Shown here piece by piece: positions 22,030-34,996 of a stretch of DNA of 64,000 nt (position 1 is its first letter; every line of letters starts with the position of its first letter). The position numbers and the translations under genes are program-made. The notes under the pieces are model-generated. The model did no database searches, was not told where the DNA came from, and saw only the letters and a list, made by a program, of their open reading frames with translations. This stretch comes from Callorhinus ursinus (Eukaryota > Chordata > Mammalia > Carnivora > Otariidae), in NCBI RefSeq assembly GCF_003265705.1, contig NW_020313057.1, positions 3,011,893-3,075,892 on the forward strand. The letters are read 5' to 3'.

Positions 22030-22860
22030 TCCCATAGATGCCTCAAACTCAGTTCACCTCAAAGAGGAATTGTGACCTTCCTCCTGGTCTACGTGTCTTT
22101 CATTGGTGGTAGTACCATTTTGCCTGTCATCCCAGAATTCACTGTTGACTCCTTCTTCCTCATCCACCTTGTCCAGTTATCTCCAGGTTCTGTTGCCTCT
22201 GCTCCCTCATTTCTCTGTAATCTCGCCCCTCTCCCTGCCTAGTTCAGGTTTACAATCTCTCCCGCCTGGATCTCTGCTTCTACTCTCTTTTCATTATGTC
22301 TATCCTCTATACATTTTCCAGAGTGATATTTATAAAGTGAAATTCTGATTTCGCTACTAATTAGATCTACTATTTTCTTCTAAAATGAAGGTCTAAAATC
22401 CTCTGATTATACTTGATTATACACGGATAAAGCTCAAGCTTTTATTTTTTTAATTGAGGTAAACTTGGTATATAATAGTATATGAGTTTCAGATGTACAA
22501 AATTATAACTTGATATCTGTATGCACTACAAAGTGATCAAGCTTTTTAACATACACATTAGTCACTTCAAGCTCCAACTTCTGCCTCCCTATCCAACCTC
22601 ATGCCCTGCTGTACCTCCCACCACCCCTCAGAATTGGTACCTTAGCAGTGTTGGCCTGTTCCTGCTCCCGAGAAACACCATGCTGGTTCAAGCGTGTGTA
22701 CTTTTGAATGTGCTCTTTCCACTTCCTCACTTTTTCCTTTATTTCACTTATATTTATATTTTCTATCATTCCGCTTATCGATAACACTGCTATATGGTAT
22801 TTGACTTTTGTACCTGTTTTCCTTAATAGAATGTGAGCACATCAACAATATAGAGTACTT
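22030..22860. repeat. Old dispersed repeat split by an L1 3' end
   Basis: 'ctcccgcctggatctctgcttctact', then 'ccagagtgatatttataaagtg', then after an interruption 'ctggttcaagcgtgtgtact' follow the order of a common mammalian non-coding repeat whose name I cannot give. The interruption at about 22440-22565 is an antisense L1 3' end. Confidence 0.4.
22440..22565 (-). mobile_element. L1MA-like 3' end, antisense
   Basis: 'tttttttaattgaggtaaacttggtatataatagtatatgagtttcagatgtacaaaattataac' is the reversed L1MA 3' end pattern. Confidence 0.75.
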
Positions 22861-23214
22861 CTCATCCATTCATTCAACAAATATTTATGGAACCCCTACT
22901 ATCTTCTGGATACTATTTTAACATGAGGGATATAGTAAAGTGAACAAGAGAGACAAGGTTTTTGGTGTTCTTGAGCTTATCTGGGAGAGATTTAAAAAAA
23001 TAAGTACATTAAAAATACATAGAAATATCAGGGAGTGGTAATTACTCTAGAGCAAATTATAAATGGTGATGGGGAGACAATGCTTGGGTTACAGCTTTAG
23101 AGTGGGTGATCAAGGGAGCCTTCTTGAATCCCTGATTCAAGGGATAGGGGAGGGAGACCTAGAGATCTAGTTATGACAGGGTCTGTGGAGGAAAAGGACA
23201 TTAAGCCATTTGAA

Positions 23215-23731
23215 GGGTGCAGATTTCCCCCTCTACTGATATGATTGATGTATACATTGTGTAAGTTTAAGGTGTACAGCGTATTGATTTGTTACACGGA
23301 CACATTGCAATATGATTACCAACTTAGCATTAGCTAACACCTCCATCAGGCACATATTTACCATTTCTTTTTTTGTGCTAAGAGAATCTAAAATTTACTC
23401 TCTCAGCAACTTGCAAGTATCTAATACAGTGTCGTTAACTCTAGCCACCAGAATTAGATTAGATTAGATCCCCAGAACTTATTCATCTTCTAACTGCAGG
23501 TTTGTACCTTTGACCAATATTTCCCCACTTACCCCACCGTCAGTCCTTAGTAACTGCCATTCTACTCTCCGTTTTCTATAAGTTTCATTTTTTAAGATTC
23601 CACACACAAATGATACCATACAGTATTTGTCTTTCTCTCTCTGACTTTTTTCACTTAGGAAAATGCCCCCAATATCCATTCATTTTGTCACAAGTGGCAG
23701 AATTTCCTTCTTTCTTGTGGCTGAATAATGT

Positions 23732-23792
<61 letters not shown>

Positions 23793-23975
23793 TTTATCCA
23801 TTCATCCATAGATGGACAGTTAGATTGTCTCGGTTAGCCAACGTCTTAGGTGGTTGTGGTTAGCCAATGTCTTGACTGTTGTGAGTAATGCTACAATGAA
23901 TATGAGGATATTAGATATCTGTTAGAGATCCCGTTTTCATTTCCTTTGGATATATTCTTAGAGATGGGATTGGGG
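23215..23975 (-). mobile_element. L1MA-like 3' region, antisense
   Basis: Classic reversed L1 3' sequence: 'taagtttaaggtgtacagcg', 'gcaagtatctaatacagt', 'atgataccatacagtatttgtctttc', 'aatttccttctttcttgtggctgaataat'. It is interrupted by a TG/AG microsatellite, and a roughly 36-bp partial duplication ('ggttagccaa(c/t)gtctt') lies at 23833-23872. Confidence 0.9.
23729..23787 (+). repeat. Compound (TG)n(AG)n microsatellite
   Basis: About 14 TG units run directly into about 16 AG units. It arose inside the antisense L1 where 'gaataat' would be followed by 'attcc'. Confidence 0.97.
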
Positions 23976-25094
23976 TACATTTATTTTTGATGGGGGAGAA
24001 AAGAGAGAGAGTATCTTTCTGGGAAAAGAAGCAAAGTGATGAGGGAGAGTCAGGAGGAAACGATTATGAACCACTGTGGTAGGGATCAGATGAGGGCAGA
24101 GGTGGGGGTGGGAAGGAGGGATTGGTAAGAGAGGATTTGCATTGTGGAGGAGGAGGAAATCTGGTGGAGCAAGTTGGGACTGGATGAGGGAAGACATCGC
24201 AGATGGTCCTGTGAGTACCTGAATTGGAGCCACAGGCATTTATGAGCCTTTCTGCATTCTTGGATGGGGACTGACTTAGCCAGTGTGGGGGTTGGGAAGT
24301 TTAATCTGGTGGTGGTATGCAAAGTGCACTGGGGAGACAGGAGGGAGAATGCCTGTTCAAATGCGTCAAATGCATAAACTCAGGTGGGGGGTGAAGAGGC
24401 AGCATTGTGGTGGCTGTGGGAAAAGAGGAAAGTGGATAAATTCAAGGGACATTCTGAAGGCAGCATCATCAAGACCATATGATGGATTGATGATGGGGCC
24501 CATGGACAGGGAGGAGTCAGCCAGGACTACAGAGTGTTGGATCTCAGAGCTGCAGGGAGTGGTACAGAACACCATCAGGGTGGGAAATACAATTTGCAGA
24601 TAAAAGGGCGGCAATTAATGTGGGACCACCAAGTTGAAGGCACTGAGGAAATAATGGGATTTCCCAGCAGAGATGGTTGATGGGCAGTTGGAGATAGTGG
24701 TCACTTAGGTCAGTGATTAGATTTGGAGGGGCAGATCTGAGAATGAGACTAGAAGCCCAGGAATCCTGAAGAAAGACTGTAGAGAGAAAAGAACAGAAGA
24801 CCACGCCTGTGCAAGGGGAAATCTAGAAGCCATGGTCAGAAAGAGTTCATATTATTTTGTGATACAGGCCACATTTGTACCAGGTGAATGTTACCTTGAC
24901 TTGGGCATTAATTTTCCTCACATTAAATGTGCCACATGGCCTAATTGAAGCAGCCTTAGAGATTTTTTGCTAGATGCGGGTTGTTAAATGCAGTTTCATT
25001 AGAAAACTGCACCTCCTCCCAGATTCTAGGGCACAGCTGGGCTGGGAATGTGCACATGCTACCTGTTACCAAACAACATAGCTATTGGGTGTGC

Positions 25095-25610
25095 GTTTTG
25101 CTTACTAATTACCACTGCATAGCAACTACTCCACACTCTGTGGCTTAAAACAACCATTTTGTTAGGCTCACCAATTCTGTGGGTCAGGACTTCCAACAGG
25201 TGGCAGTGGGAATGGCTTGTCTTTGCTCTATGATGTCTGGAGCCTCACCTGGGAAGAGTGAAAGTCTGGGATGACTCGACAGCTGGAGTCTGAAATCTCC
25301 TGGAGGCATCTCCACTCGTGTCTGGTGCTGGGTGTTGCTGTCAGCTGGACCACAGCACTTATGTAGGAAAACTCCATGTGACCTGGGCTTCCTCACAACA
25401 AAGCTGGTTCAAGGGAGCTAAACTGCTTACATGGTAGCTCGGGGCCCAAAATCGAGTATGTGAGCTCACAAGGTAAAGCTGTAATGACCTTTTGTGAGCT
25501 AGCCTCAGAAGTCACACAGACTTGCTTCTGATGCATTTTCTTTGTTACAAACAAGTCACTAAGGCTAGATTGGAAGGGAGAGGATATAGACCCCTCCTCT
25601 TGTGAAAGGT
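25095..25610 (-). repeat. Ancient LTR- or DNA-type repeat, family uncertain
   Basis: 'tgtggcttaaaacaaccattttgtta', 'ctgtgggtcaggacttcc', 'ggcttcctcacaac', 'ctagcctcagaagtcacacag' and 'caagtcactaaggctag' appear in the order of a widespread mammalian repeat with an antisense LTR-like layout. Heavily diverged. Confidence 0.5.
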
Positions 25611-26514
25611 ACTAACATATTTTATGATGTGTTTAAAGCCACCACAGTGGGTGTTCATTCTATGTAATTTAATTTCATGGTCTTTGAGGGTCTTTTCCTT
25701 TTTGAATTACTCACAACTTGACTATGGGACTTTGCTCAGATGAAGCATTCCATAACTATTGATTGAATGATAAGTTGGTATCAGAAGAATTCCATTTTTA
25801 ATTTTTTTGCCTTTTGGCAAAAAGTTACCTTTGCATTTTTAGATTTTTATCCAAACTCTAAACATCTAGGAAGTAACATGTTTAGTGTTTCTCTGTTATG
25901 CCTTCAAAGAACACCCAGAGAAGGTATGAATCATGAATAGTCAGATCTGCCTCCTCTGTGACCTCCAAGTTTCTCTGGTTTAGTTCCCACTGATGATTGG
26001 GAGCTAATAAACTGGTAGTGTTGCTTCCTTTCCATGCTTAGTGTTTGGACTCATAATTTGTTTTGTATCTTTATTGCCCATGTGTCAAAATAAAAGAAGG
26101 GACGTAGCTTGGTATTAGGACTGAAATGCTTTCTTTCCTCGTGAGGAGTGTGAGCATAATTGAGCTGTAATGAACACAGCTGAGGTCGTTTTCCAGGGAT
26201 TAATGACGAGGAGAATGTGTTCATGGCCTGAGGCTTAGTCTTTGGTCATTAACCTAGTTGGTCATTAATATTGTCTGGGAATGCTTTATGTTAGGCCATT
26301 ACAACTACTGCCATATGCTGCTACAGTTGGGAACATGAACATTACCTGTATTAGGAACTGTTTGTTTCCTCCCCGTTCCGCATGATTACTGAACAAAGCA
26401 GCCTTTTTAATACACACTCCAAAGGCATGGAGCACCAAGAGCAGGACCTGTTTGAAGCTTCCCTTCCCTCCTCTCTTTTCCTTCCATCCCCTTGTCTTCT
26501 TTTTTAAAAAACAT
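25611..26514. other. Intron, nothing recognised
   Basis: A small inverted repeat (tttttgcc / ggcaaaaa at 25804-25811 and 25816-25823) is the only structure noted. No exon. Confidence 0.45.
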
Positions 26515-27190
26515 TTACGGAGGGTTGCAATCAGAGAGACATTATGGGAAGCATAATGAGGCTATGTAGACATATGTGTAAATACCACCTGGTCCCTGCT
26601 CTCAAGAAGTTTGGAGTTTAGTTGGAAAGCCTTTAATAAACAAACAGTTCCAACACAGTGAGATAAATGTTATGACAAAGAAGTCGTCAAAGTGCTATAG
26701 AGTGCGAGAGCACAGAGCAAGAACCTCTACATGGCACTGATGTTTCAGGTGAGTTTTGACGAATTAGAGGTAGATAGGTGGATGATGGTGGTAGGGAGTT
26801 CCAGGTACAGGGAAGAGCATACACAAATGCAAATGAGAGAGTCGCATGTTCCAACAACTATGTAACATTTTTGAATGGGAAAGGTAAAAAGGAATGGAGG
26901 AGAGGAGGTCAAAATCCTGGCTAAGGGCAGACACAAACTGTTTTCTAAATAAATAATGAGTTTGAACTTTGTCATGAACTTTACTAATAGGCATGAATGA
27001 TTTGAAGCAGGAAATGACATGATCAGTGTTGAGATGTAGAAATACCTCTGAAGAGGTAATATGGAGAATTGGTTCAAAGAAGGAATGACCAGAGGAGAAC
27101 CTGTATAAGAAGATATGGAAGTCATCCAGGCCAGCAATAATGTGGGCTTGAACTAATGGTGGGCCAGTGGGAATGGAGGAAAGGGCAGGA
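26515..27190 (+). repeat. Old dispersed repeat, same family as 735-1545
   Basis: 'ctggtccctgctctcaagaagtttggagttta', 'gagttccaggtacagggaagag', 'aagcaggaaatgacatgatca' and 'gaagtcatccaggccagcaataatg' keep the family order. The minus-strand frame of 130 codons here is a repeat-derived frame. Confidence 0.65.
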
Positions 27191-27239
27191 TTTAACAGGA
27201 TTTAAAAATAGGGAAATTCTTTAGTTCATGTATTAAGTT

Positions 27240-27670
27240 CAGAGGTGAAGCCAATTCTAGGGTCTGCCTCTGGTCCCACTCTCACCCCCAGCCCCCTTAA
27301 ATCTTTGGGTTCTGCTCTTGTCTGTGGGTTTGTCACAAGATGGCTGCCAACAGCAACTGCTCAGTATGCTTCTTTTAGCATAAAAGAAGAAAAGAAGAAA
27401 TGCATCAATGAGTTACCACCTCTGACCCTAGAGACTCACCACCTGAGAAAAGAAATGTCTTTCCTAAAATAGGAACAGGAATTCTTCCTTTCTTTTTGAG
27501 TGGCCCAACTCAAGTGATCTCTCCTCTTCAGAGGAAAGCCAAGCACTGATTGGCTTATGTGTGAGATCCTGAACTAATCAGTAGCCAAGAGGCATGGAAT
27601 CACCATGCTTGACTGGATGTATCAGTATCTACTGCTGAAGCTTGGAATGGGGTCAGTTCCTACTACCTCA
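27240..27670 (+). repeat. Old dispersed repeat related to 20385-20890
   Basis: 'cacaagatggctgccaacagcaactgc', then 'aagcactgattggcttatgtg' and 'taatcagtagccaagaggcatgg', the same ordered motifs as a common mammalian repeat. Name not assigned. Confidence 0.5.
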
Positions 27671-27799
27671 CATAAAAGGTGAAGAAGAAGGTGAGCATGG
27701 TTGCTGCATGGACAACCTACAGGATCTACAACTGGAGCACAGAATAGGGCACTCAACCCACTCAACCCAGAATTGGAGGATGAGGGAGGTAAGTATATA

Positions 27800-27912
27800 G
27801 ATTGTAAGTTTCCTTAGAGCAGGAACTATATCTCATTCACCACTGATTTTTTAGCCCTTAGCTCAGTACCTAGCACATAGTAAGTGCTCAGTAAACATTT
27901 GTTGAATGAGTA
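27800..27912 (+). repeat. L2-like 3' end, sense
   Basis: 'ttgtaagtttccttagagcaggaactatatctc', then 'cagtacctagcacatagtaagtgctcagtaaacatttgttgaatga'. A good match to the L2 3' end. Confidence 0.85.
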
Positions 27913-27929
27913 AAGGCATCTAAGAAGTG

Positions 27930-28810
27930 GTAGCTGAGCTTGAAGGCACAGACCAGGTGATAAAGTAAAGGAAGAGCTTCAGGCAGAGTTAAAAAGTATT
28001 GGTAAATGTAAAGGATCATACAGTTCCATGATACATTTCAGACAAGCCAAGGAGTTAAGTTCTGGCACTAAAATCCAAGGTGGGGACAGGCAGAGGACAA
28101 GGTTAGAGAACTGAGGAAGGATTATACTCTGCTGAGGAGCTTGAGCCATATCCTGTAGATCCTGGAAGACATCTGAACAGTTTGGGGCAAGAGAATGAAA
28201 TAATCATGCTGCATTTGTATAAATCACTTTGCCAATGCTATGTAGAAAACTGCTATAGGAATATGAGTAAGAAATGATGAGGTGAAATCAGCAGCTGATT
28301 AAATTTTGATTGGATATGTGAGAAGACACGGGAGGAGTCAAGGCTGACCTCAGATCTTGATGTTGGGTAAGGAAGCAGGTGGAAATCACAGGGGAAGAAC
28401 AGGTTTAAAAGGAGTAATGACACCTTCATTTTGGACAAGTTCATCTCAGGGGCCTGCAAGACATTCTAGTGGAGGGGTTTAGCCACAGTTGGATGTATGT
28501 GTGTGAAGTTGGGGAAGATTTCTGGACTGGACGTACATATTTAGAGTCATCAGTATGCAGACAACAGAACAACATGAAGATGAAGACCACCTGGGGAGTG
28601 TAGATCAGGTTAAGCCGTGAACCGTGGGTGAGGCAATGGAAGGGTAGGGAGTGGAAGGAAGGCCACAAAAGAGGCAAAGAAACAAAGAGAGGTGGAAGGA
28701 GGTCCAGGAATGTATACTGTCTTGGATGACAAGAGAGTAGAGAATTTCAAGAAAGATAGAGGAGTGATGATCATGACTATCAAGTGCATCAGAAAAATTA
28801 AGGAAGTTAA
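27930..28810 (+). repeat. Old dispersed repeat, same family as 735-1545
   Basis: 'ggagcttgagccatatcctgtagatcctgg', 'ggcaagagaatgaaataatcatg' and 'ggaggagtcaaggctgacctcag' fit the 3' half of the family. Confidence 0.5.
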
Positions 28811-29099
28811 AAAACTGGAAAATACTTATCGGATTTGCCAGTCAGGATGGCAGCAGTGACCTTATGGTAAGATGCTTCATAAACATGATAAAATCAGGAG
28901 CCAGTTGCAAGTGGATGAAGAAGGAATAGGAGGTGAGCAAGTAAACGCAGAGAGGAGAACATAGGAAATGGGGAGAAGGGACATCGGATAGTAGCCTGAG
29001 GAGTGGGAGGAAACAAGGAGGGTATTTCAGAGATGGGGAAAGCTTGAGGTTTGTTATAGACTCAAGGAAAGAGGCTCAGAGATTTTTAAAAGTGAGCAA

Positions 29100-29830
29100 T
29101 ATAAGGGGGTGGGAGGGAATGTGGGCAGGGCCTCCCCCCACCCCCACCGCTCCAAGATGGCTACTGCAGCTCTAAGCTTCACATCCTTTATTCCTGTGTC
29201 GAAAAGCAAAAAGAAGAGGAGCAGTAAAGAGAGCTCTCCCCTGTCTCTTTATTTCTATTGAGGAGGAAATTTCTCCCAGAAGCTCCCCCGAACACATCCC
29301 ATTATTTTTAATTGGCCGGAACAGAGTTACTTATGTCACGTGTTGCAGGTTGGTTCACTCGGCCCCTTCCCACAAGCCCTCTCTAGAAAATCTCCTAGAC
29401 TGTAGAGGCTGGGGATCTAAAAAATGCATGTCCCAACTTCCCTGCCTGTGACCTGGCTTCCACCAAGCAAGCTCACTGGCACCAGACCAGGAAAAGTGAA
29501 GTGAATGACTTGAAGTGGCAGTTGCAGATCAAATGTCCTTGAAAGCAAGGTGGCAAAGTGTTAGGTCCTTTGGGACCAGCTTTTGTGGAGGTTCCGGTGG
29601 TCAATTCTCTAGGGTCAGAGGTGGTAACTCAGTGATGCTATGGGGTCTTTGCCAAAATGATCTCAAGGTGTGCTTTGGCATTCATCTTGGTCTGTGGGGA
29701 ATGATGTTGATTATCCGGTTTTCCCATACATTCTTAAACTTCCTAACACCCTGTAATAAATCCCTTTCTACTTATGCTAATTAGAGTGGATCTTGTTATC
29801 TGCAACAGAGAATCCTGAAAAATACACAAG
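29100..29830. repeat. Old repeat-derived sequence, two pieces, unassigned
   Basis: The first piece (29100-29310) has 'ccaagatggctactgcagctct' and 'cccattatttttaattggcc'. The second (29400-29830) ends 'taatcaaatccct'-like 'aataaatccctttctacttatgct', then 'agagtggatcttgttatctgcaac', as in the 3' part of a common old LTR-like repeat. No gene. Confidence 0.4.
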
Positions 29831-30374
29831 ACCACTCCAGCTATAAGGGAGGCTAGGGAAGAGAGTAGCTGGCATTTTTAGGCTCTTTCCGTAGAGAAGA
29901 AAGCTCAGGGTAAAGGCTGCTATGTAGCGAACCAAAAGATATCTGCTAAAGGTAAGTGTGGACATAGACAAGTTTGTAAAGAGACTAGACTAGGTGAGTG
30001 TTTTATTTGGTACATGAGGTTTTTAGGAGAATATAAAAATATTTAAAATATAACTATCATTCTATAAAAGTGACCTGTGTGAAAGAGCGATTAGTACAAA
30101 ACCTAAACCTATTTCATCCCTGTTGTCATTGCTGACAGCAGCCTCTGAAATACCAGTCAGGCCACCAGTCCAAGTCTGAGGATGACAGTTATGAAATGAA
30201 ATCTGGTGAACAACAGGGGAGGAAGGAGGGATGGAATAAGCATTGTGTCTTTTTTAAATATTAGAATCTCAATTATGATTATATAGACAAACAGGCAATA
30301 TGGTGAAGATGTTTTCAAAGCTCTTGGTAGATATCTGGCCATTCGATTCTTGGTTCTGAATCCTTTCAATTACT
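29831..30374. other. Intron, nothing recognised
   Basis: Ordinary AT-rich intron without a supported feature. Confidence 0.45.
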
Positions 30375-30860
30375 AACACCATTTTATTTGCAAATGAATT
30401 TTTTGGCTGGTTTTTAAAAATAAAGATACCTTTACATGTCATATACGTACATGTAAATAATTTCCTGCCACCCTAGTTCCTTAATCCTTTGGATTCTTGT
30501 GTATCCTTCTGTACATATATGCACCATCTTTCCTTGTCAGTCCATATAGTGCTACCTCATTCTTTTTGCAGGTTGTATAATATTATATTGTATGAATGAC
30601 TGAAAATTATTTAATCTCTTATTGATGAACATTAGGCTATTTTCAATATTCTGTATTTACAAACAATCCTGCAGTGAGCATTCATGTGCATCCATTTTTG
30701 TGCAGATGGCTTGAGTATCCCATAGAATATATTCCTAGGTAGAGAGTACTGAATCAAGGGTAGGCCACTGAAAATTTTTATAGATATTGTCATATTACTA
30801 TTTTCAAAAGGCCACTATGTAAATTTGTTTTAAAAAATTCTACCTTCAAAGCCCTAGGAG
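30375..30860 (-). mobile_element. Ancient L1 3' region (L1ME/L1MC type), antisense
   Basis: 'cattctttttgcaggttgtataatattatattgtatgaatgac', 'ctcttattgatgaacattaggctatttt' and 'aaacaatcctgcagtgagcattc' reproduce the reversed L1 3' UTR pattern. Confidence 0.8.
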
Positions 30861-31249
30861 TATAAGAACCAATTCTTATCTGCTGGTAGGGAATAGAAGG
30901 ATTATAGGAAAAGTTAACTATTCTCTAAAGGGTATTTAGAATCTTACTGTATAAACAATTATAGCATTAAATGTCTGTAAAATTCAAGTGGCAAACGAGC
31001 AGTGAATATCAATTACGCATCTGCTGCATCTCAAAGGCAGATGGCCTTTTAATTTTATATCCCAAGAATTATACCCAAATTTCATTCCCTTCCCCAGATT
31101 GCTCCCCCCTCTTTTTCTACTTCCACTGAGAAAATGGTTTATTGCACTTCTCACATATTACATTAATTTTAACCGAAGGCACAAAGAAACCTCCTTACAC
31201 ACGTATGAAGCAGATACCTGAGATTGGGATCTGACCCATTAATATATAT

Positions 31250-32600
31250 TGAGTTCTGATCATTGTTTAACACTGAGGAGGGCCATACAAGAAAACTGAT
31301 AAGACAAGCTCCCTCCCTTCCATGACTTTACAGTCAGTTTGAGAAATCAGCATAGAAAACTTGAATGGTTAAAGGCCAAATAAAAAGGAGTATCCAGGTG
31401 CTAAGCTATGTCATTTACCTATTCATGCTTAGCAATGCGAAGCCCCCAGTGTGCGACCTGTCAGGGACTTTAAGAGACATGTGGGTGTTAGCTTGGTGTT
31501 GAAGGGCAGGAGGGAGAAATGGAAGAGCACTGGGCAGCAAGGAACTGAGTAAGGGCTGGCTGAGGGGGAAAGAGACTGTGTGGGAGATGCCAGAAGCAAG
31601 GTTGGGTGGATGTGGTGGGGCCACATAACAAAAGGCCATGCTTGGTAGGAATAATATAGGAAATAATGGAAAATGAGCATGATATACTGGAAGGAGTGTT
31701 TGCGGGAAAGGAGGTATGTAGTGTATGCAGACTAGCTGTGTAGAACCAAGAGGGCTCATACTCTGGGCTCTCACTCAGCAGTTTGAACTTGAGGTGGACC
31801 CTTCTTAGTGTCCCACATACAAAATGTCATCTTTCTTATGTCCCAAAGCTTTGTGAATTTATTTAATTTTGCCAGGCCTTGAGAGGATGCGATAGCTGTT
31901 TTCCAGGACATGGGTAGATAAGAAACATTTCTTGATGAACAGTGATGGGAGGAGGGGATTGGAATTGGGGCAGTAGGTGGGGAACCGCAGACGGTGTTCC
32001 AGGCACATGGCTACAAAAGGCTCATGGTAGCAGTGCACTGATGGACACGGACAGCACAAGTGGAACTCAGGAAGTTCAAAGGCAGTAACCGCAGGTCTTG
32101 GTGATCACAAAGAGGGGGAGGGGTGAGTCTGTTAAACAATCCAGTATTAGTGGGGGGTCTGCTGCTCAGACTCCTGCTAGAGGGGAGGAAAAAGCTGATA
32201 AGAGATTTCCTTCAGTCAAGGAGGTACAGTGTGGGCACGTTGAGTACATAAATCCAGAAAGGACAAGACCAGATGAGGTGAGAGCCCAAGTAAGGTATCA
32301 ACAAAAAGCTGCAGAGGTTCAAAGAAGAAACAGATCCTGGCTTGCTAGGGGACTCAGGCTGACATCTGAGGACACTTTGGAGGGTTGAAGAAGAGGAGCA
32401 GGGGCAGGAGACGTCCACTAGAGAGATGAGCAAGAACCAAAGGGAGGGTGTGGACATCAATGGCATTGGAAGAACAACCCGTCCTTCTGGGAGTTTAGAT
32501 AGATGGACTACAAGGAAAGGTAGGAAATCAGGCCAGAAATCAGTCTTTGCATTCTGGGCTGAGAGTTTGTTTTGAATTAGGTAACTACTACAGATTCTTA
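31250..32600 (+). repeat. Old dispersed repeat, same family as 735-1545
   Basis: Diverged but ordered motifs ('cactgaggagggccatacaag', 'gacaagctccctcccttccatgac', then a long purine-rich body). The 149-codon minus-strand and 96-codon plus-strand frames inside are not supported as genes. Confidence 0.4.
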
Positions 32601-32799
32601 AGCAGAAGGTTTTATTGGGGTGGGGAGATGGTAGTGAGCCAGTCAGTGGGGAAATTATCACAGGAGTTCTGAAAGACCTAAGTTACCTGAGTAGTGAAAG
32701 CAGCATGACCTCTGCTGGGTATGGAACCAGAAAGAAGAGCCAGGGCAGCTGGACTTGGGAATGCCTGCCCATGAAACCGTAATGACAGTAGATTTTGAC

Positions 32800-32980
32800 C
32801 TGCTTTGGAGGTTCTCAGAACTTTGGACAACCCAGTCTCAGGGCCTTCACCTCTGAGATTCTGATTCTCTGGGTCTGGTTTGGCTCCATAAATGTGAGAT
32901 TTTTAAAAACCACTCCAGATGATTCTTCTGCAGGTAGCCCAAGAATCACATACATTGAGAAATTCTCTGTACCCTAACAT
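32800..32980. repeat. MER20/MER5-like hAT-Charlie remnant
   Basis: 'ggttctcagaactttgg', 'gagattctgattctctgggtctgg', 'gatgattcttctgcaggtagcc' and 'attgagaaattctctg' keep the layout of a short non-autonomous hAT element. Confidence 0.6.
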
Positions 32981-34603
32981 GCTTATCTATGAACTGACTG
33001 TGGTTTGAATATAGGCTGGTATAAAGCACTTTTTTTTTCTTCAAGGAAGAAGGGAATGGAAGGAAAGGCAGGTGTCAGAGAGGAAATACTACTGAATCCT
33101 TAAATAGCTCCTCAGGTACATAAAAAAATGGGCATCTGCTGAATGAATTTCTGTAGTTCTTCCCAATATTAGCTGTGAGATGACATCTTATAGGATGATC
33201 GATCTAAGGGTGATTTGATAGGTCACATTATCAACTAATGTGAAAACAATTTATCTGGTTTCTTTAATCCCAAACTGATCTTGTCAGTATCCTGTAATTA
33301 TGGGTGGTGATCTTCTGCCTATCTTCCCCAGAGCAACACCAAGGTATCAGGGAGTATTTCATGCCAGTGGTGGCGGTGGTCATGAGCACGCTTCCCACCA
33401 ATGCTTGAACCTTTTCAAAGAGTCTGTTTGTTGTTCAACCTGAAAATCGACTTAAAAGAAGTACAGTCCCTACTCAAAGATGAAAGATACATGCAGAGAG
33501 AGAACCTTTGAATTTTAAAAAGAGGTAGCTATTTCATATAAAAGCTGAGCTACATTTCCTCCTCAATCTGCTCCTGCATAATTTTATCCTACTTTCTAAT
33601 TACGGTAACAGAACAAGAACAATCCAGACTGCTGTTCACATTCTCACTACTTTCCTCAAGAAAAAAAAAAAAAAATGCTCGTCAGCATCTATGCCAGAGA
33701 AAGGGAAACAAAGACAGGATGTAAATTTTCTTTGTGTGAGTTATCCTTGGCATGTTTCTCTCCCTTGTCTTCCTAAAGTCATTTACAGGAGTGACACTCA
33801 ACTCCAATTAAAGGGATTTGGATGAGAAACTTCAAGTTTACAGTCAGTACCAATCAGTAGTAGAATTTGTCCATCAATAGACTTTGAATGCTATTCAAAA
33901 ATAACTGCATTTAACCCTGGCTAAATGATTAGAAAATGAAATTTCATGGAGCAAGTTCCCCTAGTTTGAAAGACTGAGCTTCAGAACCCTGAAAAATCAC
34001 CTCTTCCCTTGATTATGTGTCAAAGTCTGTTGATTGGGCAAGGAGAAACTGTGTTGGATGCATCTTGAATACCTTCTACCACAGGTTTTGCCCCTGGCTT
34101 TAACCTGTGACTTGTAATGAATCCTGCGTAGAGGAGAAGTGAGGAATTGGGAGTCAGGACTCCAGGAAAGAACTCGGAACCAGGACTAGAGCTGATTCTA
34201 AGATGAAGGCAAATATGTCTTTCCTACCCAGACAGTATGCTCCAACCTAAGGCTCCATAAGACTAATTCCTTATGTTCTCTGGAGTTTGGGAAGGCAAAT
34301 AAATATTGCTAAACAAAAACTGCCCATGGAATCTCTCCCACATTTTCTCCTTTTTTCTGAAAGAACCTGAACCTCAGTGAAGTCAGTGGCCCCTGCCATA
34401 CAAGTTGTCACTCTGGGAAGGAATCCCTTTTGTTTCTTCCCTTTGGGCTTTCTTCTGTAGTTATTGGAACAGATGTAGCCGCTGAGAGAGGTGTTTTCTC
34501 ACCCCCACAGGAGGGACAAAGGATAAGACAATAGGATTTGTAGTTCCGGCTCTGGGAGGTGTGGAATTAAAAGCAGAAGAAATAGGTTTAGCATTTGCTC
34601 TTC
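32981..34603. other. Intron, nothing recognised
   Basis: No named repeat or exon over about 1.6 kb apart from an A run at about 33660-33675. The low repeat density is noted without a functional claim. Confidence 0.4.
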
Positions 34604-34615
34604 AAGATAGATTCC

Positions 34616-34846
34616 TTTTTTTTTTTTAAAGATTTTATTATTTATCTGAGAGAGAGTGAGCGAGAGAGAGAGAGAGAGAGAGAGAGCGCACAAGCTGGGG
34701 TGGGGGAGAGGCAGAGGGAGAGGGAGAGGGAGAAGCGGACTCCCTGCTGAGCAGGGAGCCCGATGCGGGACTCGATCCCAGGACCCTGGGATCATGACCT
34801 GAGCTGAAGGCAGATGCTTAACCAACTGAGCCACCCAGGTGCCCCC
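34616..34846 (-). mobile_element. Can-SINE, antisense
   Basis: A T run plus 'aaagattttattatttatc', an (AG)n tract at about 34645-34686, and the reversed head ending 'gagccacccaggtgcccc'. A perfect 12-bp target-site duplication, aagatagattcc, lies at 34604-34615 and 34847-34858. Confidence 0.97.
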
Positions 34847-34996
34847 AAGATAGATTCCAAAAGCACTGTGTAAATAACACTAGTGACAACCTCAGACCAG
34901 AACAAGTAGAAGGTGTCTTATACTCATGCTCTTTTTCTTTTCTTGACTCATTTTTGGGGAGAGTGAGTTCTCACCCGGGGCCATTTTCCTTGATTG

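Larger units (their letters stand above)
22860..24840 (+). repeat. Old dispersed repeat (as 735-1545), split by L1
   Basis: Starts 'attcaacaaatatttatggaacccctact', with 'tggtgttcttgagcttatctgg'. An antisense L1 3' end interrupts it at about 23215-23975. Purine-rich sequence with weaker resemblance follows to about 24840. Confidence 0.45.

Noticed and set aside
32212..32661. 149-codon minus-strand frame
   Set aside because: It is within a purine-rich old dispersed repeat whose reverse complement is naturally poor in stops.
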